Part shown: one piece after another, positions 34,963-45,863 of the stretch
How positions within the stretch are numbered: position 1 is the first letter of the stretch
How the letters are laid out: every line of letters starts with the position of its first letter
DNA from: Anaspis maculata
Lineage: Eukaryota; Arthropoda; Insecta; Coleoptera; Scraptiidae
DNA: 64,000 nucleotides
Direction of reading: 5' to 3'
Assembly (NCBI GenBank): GCA_949128115.1
Contig: OX421968.1
Coordinates: 25,776,377-25,840,376, forward strand
Notes under the pieces: generated by a model
Told to the model about the DNA's origin: nothing
Seen by the model: only the letters and a program-made list of their open reading frames with translations
Databases searched by the model: none
Position numbers and translations under genes: made by a program

Positions 34963-37610
34963 CAAGTGAGTATGCCTTCACGTGCGTGAGTCTCAGTAGC
35001 GCATTTTCTCAAAAAGGCATATTGTGAACGTAAAGAAATTTGGTTGAAGGAGAAACACCATTCCTTGCCCACTTTCTTCATTCGAAACTCATTGTGATAT
35101 TGTGTTATCAGAATGGGGTACTTGCCAATGAAATAGATTTGAATGAAAATTCTTTCACTTATCAATATATTTTTCTGTTTGAGGGCGGGAGCTGGGAGCG
35201 GCGACTAATCAACAGTAGTCTATTCTTTCCCATTTTTAGTCGGCTATCCATATAGCGTAAGAATTAGATCGCTATGTCTTCGGGTTTATGTTTTCCATTT
35301 ATCTCTTACTTTGAGGGCAGCGTGTGGGGGTGGCAGCATTCGGCGAAGTAACTGTTGCACAGTTTGAATTAAGAGTTTTTAAATGTTCAAGGAAATATGA
35401 CAATCAGTGAAAATTGTGAAAGTTGCATTTTTTTTGTTTGGGGGCGGGAGCTGGAGGCGGCGACTCGAAAAGTGGCCTATCTCTTCCCATTTTCAGTCAG
35501 CTATCTATATAGCGGAACAATTAGATCGCTATGTCTTCAGGGTTATGTTTTACATTTATCACTTACTTTGGGGGCGGCGTGTGGGAGCGGCAGAGTTTGG
35601 CAAAGAAATTCTTCCACAATTTATGGAATCTAAATGGTTCAACTTGGACGAAAGATTTTTCATACATTTAAGCAACCTCACCTACAAGCTGATGACTTCT
35701 GATCAACCGAGATATTTGACTGAAAAGTTGGTCCGCAATTATGACATTCACGGCAGGCAGACTCGACATAGAATGAGGTTCAGTGTTCCCAGACACTGCT
35801 CGGCTGTCTTCCAGCGGTCCTTCAGCTATAGCTCTGTCAAGGTTTTCAATTCATTACCGCTTAGTATTTGTCATTGTTCCTCGTTTTACAGTTTTAAAAA
35901 AGCTATAAAAAAATTCATTTTGGAGAAAAGAGGGTGTCCGGTAGTCCAGTGAAATGCAGGTATTCATTTTGTGTTCTAAAGTTATATTGTTCATTTCATT
36001 TTATTTCCTCTTGTTAACTTTTGATTTTGAATTATTTTTACTTTGAATTTCTATTTGACTTCTGTTTGGTTACTTATTGTTTAATGTTATTTTTATTATC
36101 GAAAAATCTCTTAAGTTAGTAGATTTAGTATTCAGCGGTTAGTTGAGTAGCCATGCTAGACCTCGCCGCTGGTACACAGTATATTTTTGGTATTGTAGTC
36201 TGTATGAATAAAGACATTATTATTATTATTATTATTTGAGTTGGAAGTTTCTGAATGTTTGAGGTAACATTAAAATGTAATTCAGTGGAAATTATTGAAA
36301 GTTGCACTTTTTTTTTTGAGGGTGGAAGTTGGAGGCGGCGACATGTCAAAGATAGCCTATTCTTTCTCATTTTTAGTTAGCTATCCATATAGCGAAAGAA
36401 TTAGATCGTTATGTCTTCGGGTTTATGTTTTTCATTCATCTCTCACTTTGAGGGCAGCGTGTGGGGGCGGCAGCATTCGGCAAAGTAACTGTTGCACAGT
36501 TTGAGTTGGGAGTTTCTAAATGTGAGGGAAATATGACAATCAGTGAAAATTGTGAAAGTTGCATTTTTTTGTTTGGAGGCGGCAGCTGGAGGCGGCGGCT
36601 GATTAAAAGTGGCCTATATTTTTTTAATTTCAGTCAGCTATCGATATAGTGAAAGCATTAGATCGCTATGTCTTCAGGTTAATGTTTTACATTCATCTCT
36701 CACTTTGGGGGCGGCGTGTGGGAGCGGCAGAGTTTGGCAAAGGAATTCTTGCACAGTTTAAGAAAAGAGTTTCTAAATGTTCGAGGTAACATTATCAGCT
36801 AAATCAGTGAAAATTGTTGGAAGTTGCACTTTTTTGGGGGGGGGGGGGGGCGGAAGCTGGAGGCGGCGTCATATCAAAAGTAGCCTATCCTTTTCCATTT
36901 TTAGTCAGCTATCCACATAGCGAAAAACTTAGATCGCTATGTCTTCGGGTTCATGTTTTTCATTTATCTTTTACTTTGGGGGCGGCGTGTGGGAGCGGCA
37001 GCGTTCGGCTGAGCAAATATTGCACAATTTGAGTTGGCCGTTCCTAAATGTTTAAGGGAACATCTCAATCAGTAACATTTGTGAAAGTTGCACTTTTTAA
37101 CGTTTGGGGGCGGAATCTGGGGGCGGCGACTAACCAAAAGTGGCCTATCCTTTCCCATTTTTAGTCAGCTATTTATATACCGAAAGAATCAGATCGCTAT
37201 GTCTTCGGGTTTATGTTTTTCATTTTAAAGTGATTGGGGGCGGTTTTTAGCAGTTTTTTTCATGTCGGCGGCGCATATTGAAGACGGAATGTTTCTTGGC
37301 TTACGTTTATAAGTGGCAACTATGTATTATTCAAAAAATGAGAACACCAGAGCATCAGGTCTGGTAGAAAGTGCAATATTATGTTATTTCAAGATTATCG
37401 GGGGCGGTTTCCTCTATGTTGGCGGCGCAATATAGACATCCAATATAGCCTAGCCCTCCTTTGGGAGTGGCAGCTATGTAACAGCGAAAAAATTAGAAAG
37501 CTAGGTCGTCTAGTTTGGGAGGAGTTCGAGGAACGGACGGACGGACGGACGGACGGACGGACAAAGCGGTTGCAATAGCGATTTTCATCAAGATGGAAAA
37601 TGCGCTAAAA
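34963..37610 (+). mobile_element. Helentron-like element, full-length copy 2
   Basis: The 5' end CAAGTGAGTATGCC is followed by a hairpin and TAGCGCATTTTC (34997-35008), the exact inverse of GAAAATGCGCTA at 37596-37607. Six tandem units of about 260 bp (landmark AGCTATCCATATAGCG near 35245, 35502, 36378, 36640, 36909, 37168) carry G-rich blocks. A LINE fragment sits in the array (35623-36234). The 3' end is (GGAC)n at 37536-37563, a hairpin, then GCGCTAAAA. It inserted within an A-run of the foldback's right arm, whose uninterrupted form is legible at 30884. Confidence 0.7.
35623..36234 (+). pseudogene. 5'-truncated LINE, 3' end only
   Basis: The frame 35640-35952 encodes the C-terminus of a LINE ORF2 after the RT: a DIHGRQTRHRMRFSVP block and the SSVKVFNSLPLSI motif comparable to YNxLPxSVR in other LINEs, then a stop. 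About 240 bp of 3'UTR ends in (ATT)n. It is inserted in one unit of the 260 bp array; the same site without the LINE is visible at about 15115-15150. Left junction CCACAATTT and right junction TTTGAGTTGG allow at most a short ATT-type target duplication. Confidence 0.85.
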
Positions 37611-38097
37611 ACAGGGGATGCTATTTGAAAAAATTAAGTTATGTCCCTTCAAAGTTTACAAAAATCAATGTGTCACAGCAAGGTAATACCGAAACGGAAA
37701 TAGGCGATATTACCGACAAAAGATACCCTATGCTATTGCCTAAACATGAGCAAAGTCCCAACTTGATAACCTGAACACCAAGTGCCTTGCGATTTATTTA
37801 GTAAGTGCCTACAAACGCAAAAAAATAATAACTTCTGAACAGTTGAAGCGAATAGCAAAAACTAAACAAATTTGTAATGCTTGAGAAAAGGCAAATCCAA
37901 ATATGCAAAAATATAAAGGGGGTGCCATTTAAAAAAGCTCGTTCAAAAACTGCTCTGCAAAAATGGGGCACCTGTATAGAGCAAAATAATTTTACGAACA
38001 ACACTTTGACCTCCCGTTTGCAGTGCCGTTTAGTTCATTTCGATATCATTCATGGCGTAGGTGTAATTGAGCTCGCCCATATCAATGACTCACCCTG
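37611..38097. repeat. Outer right arm of the split foldback
   Basis: Inverse of 30369-30884, ending GACTCACCCTG. See the left half for the reconstruction. Confidence 0.85.
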
Positions 38098-38189
38098 TAC
38101 ATAGAAGAAAAAAAACTGTCCATTTTTTTGGGTAACAGACGACGGATTCTGGCTCGTGTCAAATTGGGTTAAAACATATAAACAAAATA

Positions 38190-38295
38190 GTGCGTTCTCC
38201 TGACCCGACGGCGCAGATGCAACATGGACGCAACTGTCGCTATTTAGTGCCAAATTTGAAACATACAGACAAATATCGACTTTTCTATGGAATAC
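38190..38295. repeat. Direct repeat, copy 1 (copy 2 at 39055-39160)
   Basis: TGCGTTCTCCTGACCCGACG through ATCGACTTTTCTATGGAATA is repeated without visible change 865 bp downstream. Copy 1 is cut at CCAGC, where the TAA-type MITE begins. Confidence 0.9.
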
Positions 38296-38448
38296 CAGCT
38301 TATTCAGCAGCAAGTTTTAATTTTAGTCGCAAGCGCTGCGACGCCCATTGGCTGTCATGAACCAGCCTCCTCAGATCAGCCAATAAGCGATGCTGCGCTT
38401 ACGACTAAAATTAAAACTTGCGGCTAAATAAGCTGACTGAGCGCACCT
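38296..38448. mobile_element. TAA-target MITE, copy 3 (left end missing)
   Basis: A palindrome around AAGTTTTAATTTTAGTCG with a right end GCGCACCT followed by TAA. The first 15 bp or so of the usual left end (AGGTGCGTTCAGT) is replaced by the direct repeat, joined at a CAGCTTATT overlap. Confidence 0.75.
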
Positions 38449-38708
38449 TAACTCATTGTCAATAAATAAATAAATAAATAAATAAATGAACTTACTTATA
38501 ATGAATACCTATCAATGATCCTAAATTCAGTATTTTTGTTGTTCGATTAGAAAAAGTGAAAACCGTTTATGTTATCCGCCAAGCCAAGCCAACCAGCATT
38601 ATCACTCGCATTATCATAATTATTATTAATGATATTATCAAATTATCATGCACGCTGCACGCTCGTCGCACGTTTATACTTAGGCATCTATTCGTGAATC
38701 CGAATTAA

Positions 38709-39032
38709 GGACGGAGTCATATTGGTAAAATAAGCGTTGCGAAATCAATCCGTGTGGGTTTATTTCTTGACGGATTCTTACCATTTTGGTCTCTTTCGAA
38801 AGCTACAAGGATGTACTTTGGTTTGAGCTCATTGGCATTTCCAAAATCCAAAAATAATTTTCTCAAATGTCAAAATTTAAATTTTTTTCTTGGATTTCGG
38901 AAATGCCAATGGACTCAAACCAAAGTACATCCTTGTAGCTTTCGAAAGAGACCAAAATGGTCAGAATCCGTCAAGGAATAAACCCACACGGATTGATTTC
39001 GCAACGCTTATTTCACCAATATGCCTCCGTCC
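38709..39032. mobile_element. Foldback MITE flanked by TTAA
   Basis: A 324 bp near-perfect palindrome (ends GGACGGAG...CTCCGTCC; long arm TTTCGAAAGCTACAAGGATG) with TTAA on both sides. TTAA duplication is the habit of piggyBac-type elements. Relation to that superfamily is inferred from the target only. Confidence 0.75.
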
Positions 39033-39054
39033 TTAAGGTAAACTAAACAAATCA

Positions 39055-39160
39055 AGTGCGTTCTCCTGACCCGACGGCGCAGATGCAACATGGACGCAAC
39101 TGTCGCTATTTAGTGCCAAATTTGAAACATACAGACAAATATCGACTTTTCTATGGAATA
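39055..39160. repeat. Direct repeat, copy 2
   Basis: Match to 38190-38295 that continues past the point where copy 1 is interrupted. Confidence 0.85.
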
Positions 39161-39773
39161 CCAGCCTATTTCATGACTAAGTCTCCAGATAGATACAAAA
39201 AAGTTATTAAAAATGTGAAGAAGAACCAGTCGCAAGCCAAATTTCTATTTTGTATAGTTCTTTTTCACAAAATAATAAAAATATTGGAAGTTCCTTGCTT
39301 ACTTCGCAAATGATCCACAGTCTGTTAATCGCGATGTTGTCAGATTTGGCATGGCCGCCGTTACCAATAATACGTTATATTACATATACTGTCACCTCAA
39401 ACAGTCACTATAAAATCAATTTGTTTTGGAAGATGTTTCCTTGCGCTCTTCTAATTAGGGAATCTGACACCATACTGAATGAAAGTTCAAAATTGGGAAA
39501 TTATTATATGGAAGTAATTGAAATTTATATTTCTTGTTCACTTGGCAACCCCGGATACGGTTTCTGCCGTTCTCCTGCCTAGCTTCTGGGCCGGATAGTC
39601 TTATGCAATCCGCAGTACATTCATGTAGCAAGGATTGCCTGAAACGTACCATATGAGAGTGGCTCTCGCGGCTCGCCTACCTTTGGCCCGAGAGGCTTTC
39701 AGTTAGAGGAGACTCGGAGAGGGCCCTGACCAAAACTTCCACGCCACGTGTTCGCGGAAACGGAATAAAATGG

Positions 39774-39958
39774 GTGCTTTCCACCTAGACGGTACAAATA
39801 CCACCAGACGGCACATGTTCTATGGTGTGGCACAAAGTTTTAGGTGATCCAATGAACGGCGTAGAACCGAGTAGGAACACGTAGATGGAAAGCACCGTTT
39901 GGCACTCGCACATGCGTAAATGGCAGGTGTACCGAACTTGGGGCTAGGTGGAAAGCAC
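39774..39958. mobile_element. 185 bp MITE-like inverted repeat
   Basis: Starts GTGCTTTCCACCTAG and ends CTAGGTGGAAAGCAC, a perfect 15 bp inverted repeat, with a partial third copy inside at about 39890. No target duplication recognised. Confidence 0.7.
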
Positions 39959-39959
39959 G

Positions 39960-41446
39960 CAATGAAACCTTTTACTTCATCGTATCGACTCTCGCTTCTA
40001 CACTTGTCATGACGCAGTGTTTATTTTCATTATTTCTTGTAAGAACCGAAAGCGTGCCTTCCTATTCCACCTTCAAAATGATTGTTTTTTATGTTTAAAA
40101 GATTGAAATAACATCAGTCTCACAACTCACAAACAGTGAGCATCAATAGTTGAAAATTTCACTTACACAAACGATTATTGATAGTTTTTCTGATCATGTA
40201 ACGTGTTAACAGACGCTATTTGTCTGGAAGTTTCATATTAAGCGCCTAATTATACGCGCATGGGCCCGGATAACACGTAAGATACACAGTCCTATTAGGA
40301 AATTTGACGAGACCCATTTTCCGTAAGAATCGTGCATGGTCCTTCGCGAAGTTCGAAAAAAAATAGTTCCTGTTCCTATACATAGTGTTCTAGACGCATG
40401 TGCAACTTTTGATTAGGCAACTTGTGCTACATTCGAACAAACTGGAAAATTTGTGTACAATACGTTGGAAAACGTTGCGTTTCTTATCAAATGAGTTGTT
40501 TTTTGTGTGAAATAGTTATTAAGAAGCTAAATGGTGAATGCTAGAGGGAGACGAGAAGGTTCAGTGAGGGATCCAGGCCTTTTTGTATTATTTTATCATC
40601 AGGTTAGGCAACCAATATTACATCCGAACATTCCGAACTGACAGTACTGTACTGACACACGTGCCATAAATGAATAAACCATGTAAACATTGAAGCATAA
40701 AGTCTATTGTTTACCTTAAATCGACGGACACTTTTCTCTGATGTGATGACTTTTCTCGGCCAAATATTTGAGGTTAACACAGGGCACATTGCACGTGAGA
40801 CGTGGGTTTAAAACATAAACGGTCAACGAGCAGGCAACCAGTTATACAGTCCATCCTCGGATCAGAATCTCACCACAAATTTTTCAACTTTAATATCGAA
40901 ATATATGAGAAATCAAGCAATCATTTAGCTTCTTGATTACTTTCATAGGAAAATGTTATACTTTTACATGCTCTAGCACAAATTTTGACGCATTCCATGC
41001 ATCCATTTGTTAATTGTAATGGTGAAATTGATCATTTGTTCGAAATTATGGCCTGATCAAATAAGCCGCTATGACCTATACCTGTCCACGCCGTCGCAGA
41101 AGAGCCTAATCTGTATAGGAAGAAGAACTATTGTGCACACCTGTATCACTGAATCCCAAGTTTTTGATGATAGAGTTATTCATTTCTTATTCGACTCGTG
41201 TTGTGCCAAATTTCATTCCTTGTTTCTGAAAAACGAGGCCCCTACGATTCTCCAAAATGAACATTAAAATTCCATAGAATTTCAATTTTCAATTTTTAGT
41301 TGGTAACACTGCCACAAACTGAAGAAACTAAAATACACCTATGAAAGAGCTTGGAGAGCTTAACAAGAAAATGGAATCAAAAGTGGGGCATTCCATTCGA
41401 AGAAAATCGTTGTTTTTGTTATAGCGTAAAAATGGAACATACTGTA
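39960..41446. other. No gene seen
   Basis: About 1.5 kb of mainly unique AT-rich DNA. Short open frames (for example 41007-41267) have no recognised motif. Confidence 0.45.
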
Positions 41447-43038
41447 CAGGGTGTTTCCAAAATGGTGATACAAACTTCTAGGGGAGATTCTCCATCAAAA
41501 ATGGACCAGGAAAAAATATACCTTTGGTGTCCTAAAATGCTCCGTTGGAAAGTTACAGGGTGTTCATATTGAAAATTATAAAAATTGAAATGAAATAGAA
41601 TATTAAAGTGAGTCAATTTAGAGGTGCTATTTGTGGAATAAAAAATCAAGTTGAATCTCCAAAATCGATTTTTTGACATAACTTTTGAATCGTTCAACTG
41701 ATTTTGTTCAAATTTGGAACAAAGTCAACCAGAATAGGTTTCTATCGGATAATAGCAACGTGTTTAGAAAAAAAATTCAGGGGCGTAGATAATGGGGGGT
41801 GTTGTCATATTTCCCCCCTATTTTCTACCCCCTAGCTATTTTCCCAAATTGTTGTAATTTTTGGATTCTATGTCCAATTTAGAAAAAAAAGTTCCTCTTG
41901 CAAAATTTTGATTAGGGGCTTCATTTTCGAGATATTTGGGTTTGGAACTTTGGAAATCATCTCGAAATCGCCACTTTCAATGAGCCCAAATTTTTTCCCC
42001 TGAAAACTTCTCGTTTCTTAGAAAAAATAGTGGTTTATCAACTTGGAAATTCTAGAGAACCTATTTCTGCTGAGAAATCGTAAGTTTTTTTTGGATTCTA
42101 ATTTTTAGGCCTTTGAAAGTGACAATTTCGAGATGTTCGAACATTTGACACAAGTTTTGAACTGTGTGACAGATTTTGTTAAAATTTTCAACAAAGTTTA
42201 CTGAAATAAGTCTCTATCAAAGAATAGTAAAGTGTTGAGAAAAAAGTTTAGGGGCGTAGATAATGGGAGGTGTTCTCATATCTCCCCCCCTATTTCCTAC
42301 ATCCCTAGCTATTTTTTCAAATTGTTCTAATTTTTAGATTCTACGTTCAATTTAGAGAGAAAAGTTACTCCTGCAAAATATTGATTGGAGGCTTCCGTTT
42401 TCGAGATATCTGGGTATGAAACTTTGGAAAACATCTCGAATTGCCACTTTCAAAGGCCTAAAAATTGGAATCAAAAAAACTCATGATTTCTCAGCAGAAA
42501 TAGGTTTTCTAGAATTTCTAAGTTGATAAACCACTATTTTTTCTGAGAAACGAGAAGTTTTCAGGGATTAAAAATTTGGGCTCATTAAAAGTGGCGATTT
42601 CGAGATGTTTTCCAAAGTTTTAAACCCAAATATCTCGAAAAATGAAGCCTCTAATCAAAATTTTGCAAGAGTAACTTTTTTTCTAAATTGGACGTAGAAT
42701 CAAAAAATTAGAACAATTTGGGAAAATAGCTAGGGGGGTAAAAAATAGGGGGGGAAATATGAAGACACCCCCGATTATCTACGCCATTGATTTTTTTTTC
42801 TAAACACGTTGCTGTTATTCGATAAAGACCTATTCTGGTTAACCTTGCTCCAAATTTGAGCAAAATCAGTTGAGCGGTTCAAAAGTTATGTCAAAAAATC
42901 GATTTTAAAAAGTCAACTTGAACACCCTGTATCTTTTTAACGGAGCATTTTAGGACATCGAAGTTATATTTTTTCCTGGTCCTTTTTTGATGAGGAATCT
43001 CCCCTAGAAGTTTGTATCACCATTTTGGAAACACCCTG
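41447..43038. repeat. Foldback element CAGGGTGTTTCCAAAATGG
   Basis: A 1,592 bp palindrome with TA flanks. Outer arms include ACAAACTTCTAGGGGAGATT, and the inner arms contain AAAATTTTGATTAGGGGCTT with CGAGATATTTGG, shared with 20158-21199. The next element starts 4 bp later. Confidence 0.9.
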
Positions 43039-43042
43039 TATA

Positions 43043-43436
43043 CAGGTGTCCCGTTTTTAATCGCAAAGATTTTGCCAGTCGATAGAGCATCAGAAAAGAA
43101 CGAGACATGCATATGAAAATTTTGTTCAAAAACCCGTAATAACGGAGATTCAAAAAGAGATTAATTTTCAAAGTTGGAAAACAAATACAGTTCTTTTCAC
43201 TTAACTTTCATACTGTGTTCAACCGATTTGCGTCAAATTTCTTACACGTATTCACTAACCATATTCCTATAAACCTCGAATAACACATTTGGTGAGAACA
43301 GCCCCATGGCGTAGATAGGGGTGGTTGCGCCCATTTTATCTCCCCAATTTTTTCCCCACTGCGAATTTTCCAAAATCAGTACCATTTTCGAGTTTGAACT
43401 TTATTTCACAATAATTATTACTATATACAATGTATA
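43043..43436. repeat. Single arm beginning CAGGTGTCCCG
   Basis: A left end similar to the element at 1944, without its partner arm. It is truncated by the foldback that begins at 43437. Confidence 0.65.
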
Positions 43437-44018
43437 CAGGGTGTTTCAGGGATGATAGCAAAAAATTTAACTGTGGGTAGATCTCGTCAAAATATGACGA
43501 AAACCTATATACCATTTTGCAAAGTTCGGCCTAATGACAAAGATACTGCCCTCCAAAGTTCACTTTTTTCGGATTTCAAAAATTTGTAACTCAGGAACGT
43601 TTTGAGAAATTTAGCTTTAATTTAGCATAAGCTGGTTTGTTATAATTATCTATCAACCTGTCAAATTTGGAAAGAGTCCAATCAGTGGCGTGGAAGTTAT
43701 GAGGGGTCACCTCAAGTCAACTTTTCTTCAAATGCTTCTAAATTATCGACCCTCATAACTCCAACACTACTAGTTGGATTTTTTCTAAATTTGGCAGGTT
43801 GATAGATAATTATGACAAACCAGCTTTCGCTGAATTAAAGCTAAATTTGTCAAAATGTTCCTGAGTTACAAATTATTGAAATCCGAAAAAAGTGAACTTT
43901 GGAGGGCTGTATCTTCGTCATTAGGCCGAACTTTGCAAAATGGTATATAGGTTTTCGTCATATTTCGACAAGATCTTCCCACAGTTAAATTTTTTGCTAT
44001 CATTCCTGAAACACCCTG
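43437..44018. repeat. Foldback element, CAGGGTGTTTC family, copy 2
   Basis: A 582 bp palindrome closely matching 70-658 over both arms (GATGATAGCAAAAAATT, CCAAAGTTCACTTTTTTCGG), with TA on each side. Confidence 0.9.
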
Positions 44019-44134
44019 TATGTTGTTGCTCATTCAATTTTGACCAAAAAGTTGCTCTTGCAAAATTTCGATAGGAGGCTTACTTTTCGAGATATGTAAT
44101 TTAGTTTGAAGATTTCTGATCAATCTTGCAACAA

Positions 44135-45186
44135 AAATTGCTTAAAATTTGCATTGCTACATCATTGGAGATGATCAGTTCTAAATTCACACAAGTGATG
44201 TTGAGATCATCAAGTATCATAACGTAAGAACGATTTTGATCTGAACAATCCAGTGGCGTAGAGTCAGGGGGTTTTCTATCTTACATCCACTTATCTGCTA
44301 CGCCACTGGATATTTTTTGAAACTAATAATTTTTTGAATTTGCCTTTCGATTCAGAAAAAAAAGTTGCTCCTGTGAAATTTTGATTGGAGGCCTCGTTTT
44401 CGAGTTATGCAAATTTCAAAGTTTGAGATAAAAACACGTAAAATTCAAGTCTCTGCTATTTAGAAGCAGATAGGTACATGACTGGAGAACAAAAATAATC
44501 CACCTTTCCCATGCGAGAAATTACTTGCGCGCATACCTGTGAGCGCAGATTTCCGCTAGTTCATTCGGCTTCTAGAGACCGCCAGTTGTATCCTCACAGG
44601 TATGCGTGATGTTCTCATGGGAAACGTGAATTGTAACATACCTTGACTGACATGCAAATTTGTCTTCCATCCCGGCTTCTGTACCGCTAATGAAATTTTT
44701 TTCCTAGTTCAACTTTCTTCAAAATTGCTGTAACTGAACTGTAAAATCAAAGTAATTTTAGGTATGAACTCACACAACGTAAGTAAAATAAAAAGAAAGT
44801 GGTACATTATTCAACATGAATAATTGAAAACAAGATTGATTAAAGGGTTTGCTGTTTTCCTCGATATGCCAGCCATTTTTTCGACTCAGAACTTTCAAGT
44901 TCGAATAACTCGAAAAGGAAGCCTCCAATCAAAATTTCACAAGAGTAACTTTTTTTTCTGAATCGAAAGACAGATTCAAAAAATTATTAGTTTCAAAAAA
45001 TATCCAGTCGCGTAGCAGATAAGTGGATATAAGATAGAAAACCCCCTGATTCTACGCCACTGGATTGTTCAGATCAAAATCGTTCTTACGTTATGATACT
45101 TGATGATCTCAACATCACTTGTGTGAATTTAAAACTGATTATCTCCAATGATGTAGCAATGCAAATTTTAAGCAATTTTTTTCCTT
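44135..45186. repeat. 1.05 kb palindrome
   Basis: The left arm from AAAAATTGCTTAAAATTTGC pairs with the right arm ending at about 45186, centred near 44660. It carries the block AGTTGCTCCTGTGAAATTTTG shared with other foldback interiors. The ends lack CAGGGTG. Confidence 0.85.
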
Positions 45187-45280
45187 GTTTGCCATCATAA
45201 AAACTACCGATATGGCCGTGTCTGTCGCGTGATGAAATGACTTAGGTAAAATGTCGCTATCCGGAGTACTATTATAATAA

Positions 45281-45400
45281 AGGTGCGTTCAGTCAGCTTA
45301 TTTAGTAGCAAGTTTTAATTTTAGCCGTAAGCGCTGCATCGCTTATTGGCTGTTCTGAGAAGGCTGGTTCATAAGAGCCAATGGACGTCTGAACTCACCT
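45281..45400. mobile_element. TAA-target MITE, copy 2 (internal deletion)
   Basis: Starts AGGTGCGTTCAGTCAGC and ends CTCACCT, with TAA immediately before and after. Most of the right arm is lost compared with 47900-48065. Confidence 0.8.
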
Positions 45401-45863
45401 TAATAGCTTAAATTCTTAAAATGCAAACTGGCTAAAATGAAAGATCACCAAAGTCTTGCCAGTGTAATAGTCCGGGAGGCAGAGAATTTTTCGTCATACA
45501 GGCAAATTAACATCCCTGTACTTGAGGAGGTTGTGCCCTTTACGGATTTCCAGTACTTCTGAACATTTCTTCGAGGTTGAGTCCGAAAATTTGTTCAGGG
45601 GCTTTCGCGAATTACCGCCAATTGCGCAAAAAACGGATGTTGATTCCATTTTTTGCAAAAATTCACGCTCACATATCTACACATGTCAGGAGCAAAATAG
45701 TACAACAACACAACAAGAAAGAGTGGGTACCCCAAGTTTTCAAGAACTTTCCGAGCATACTAAATTGATCGTGCAATTTCAAACATCGAAAGAGTCTGGC
45801 GAGGCCTTGGTGTCCGCTGAAAACAGCCAGATTTGTTTTTTTTTTCATACAATATGGTACATA

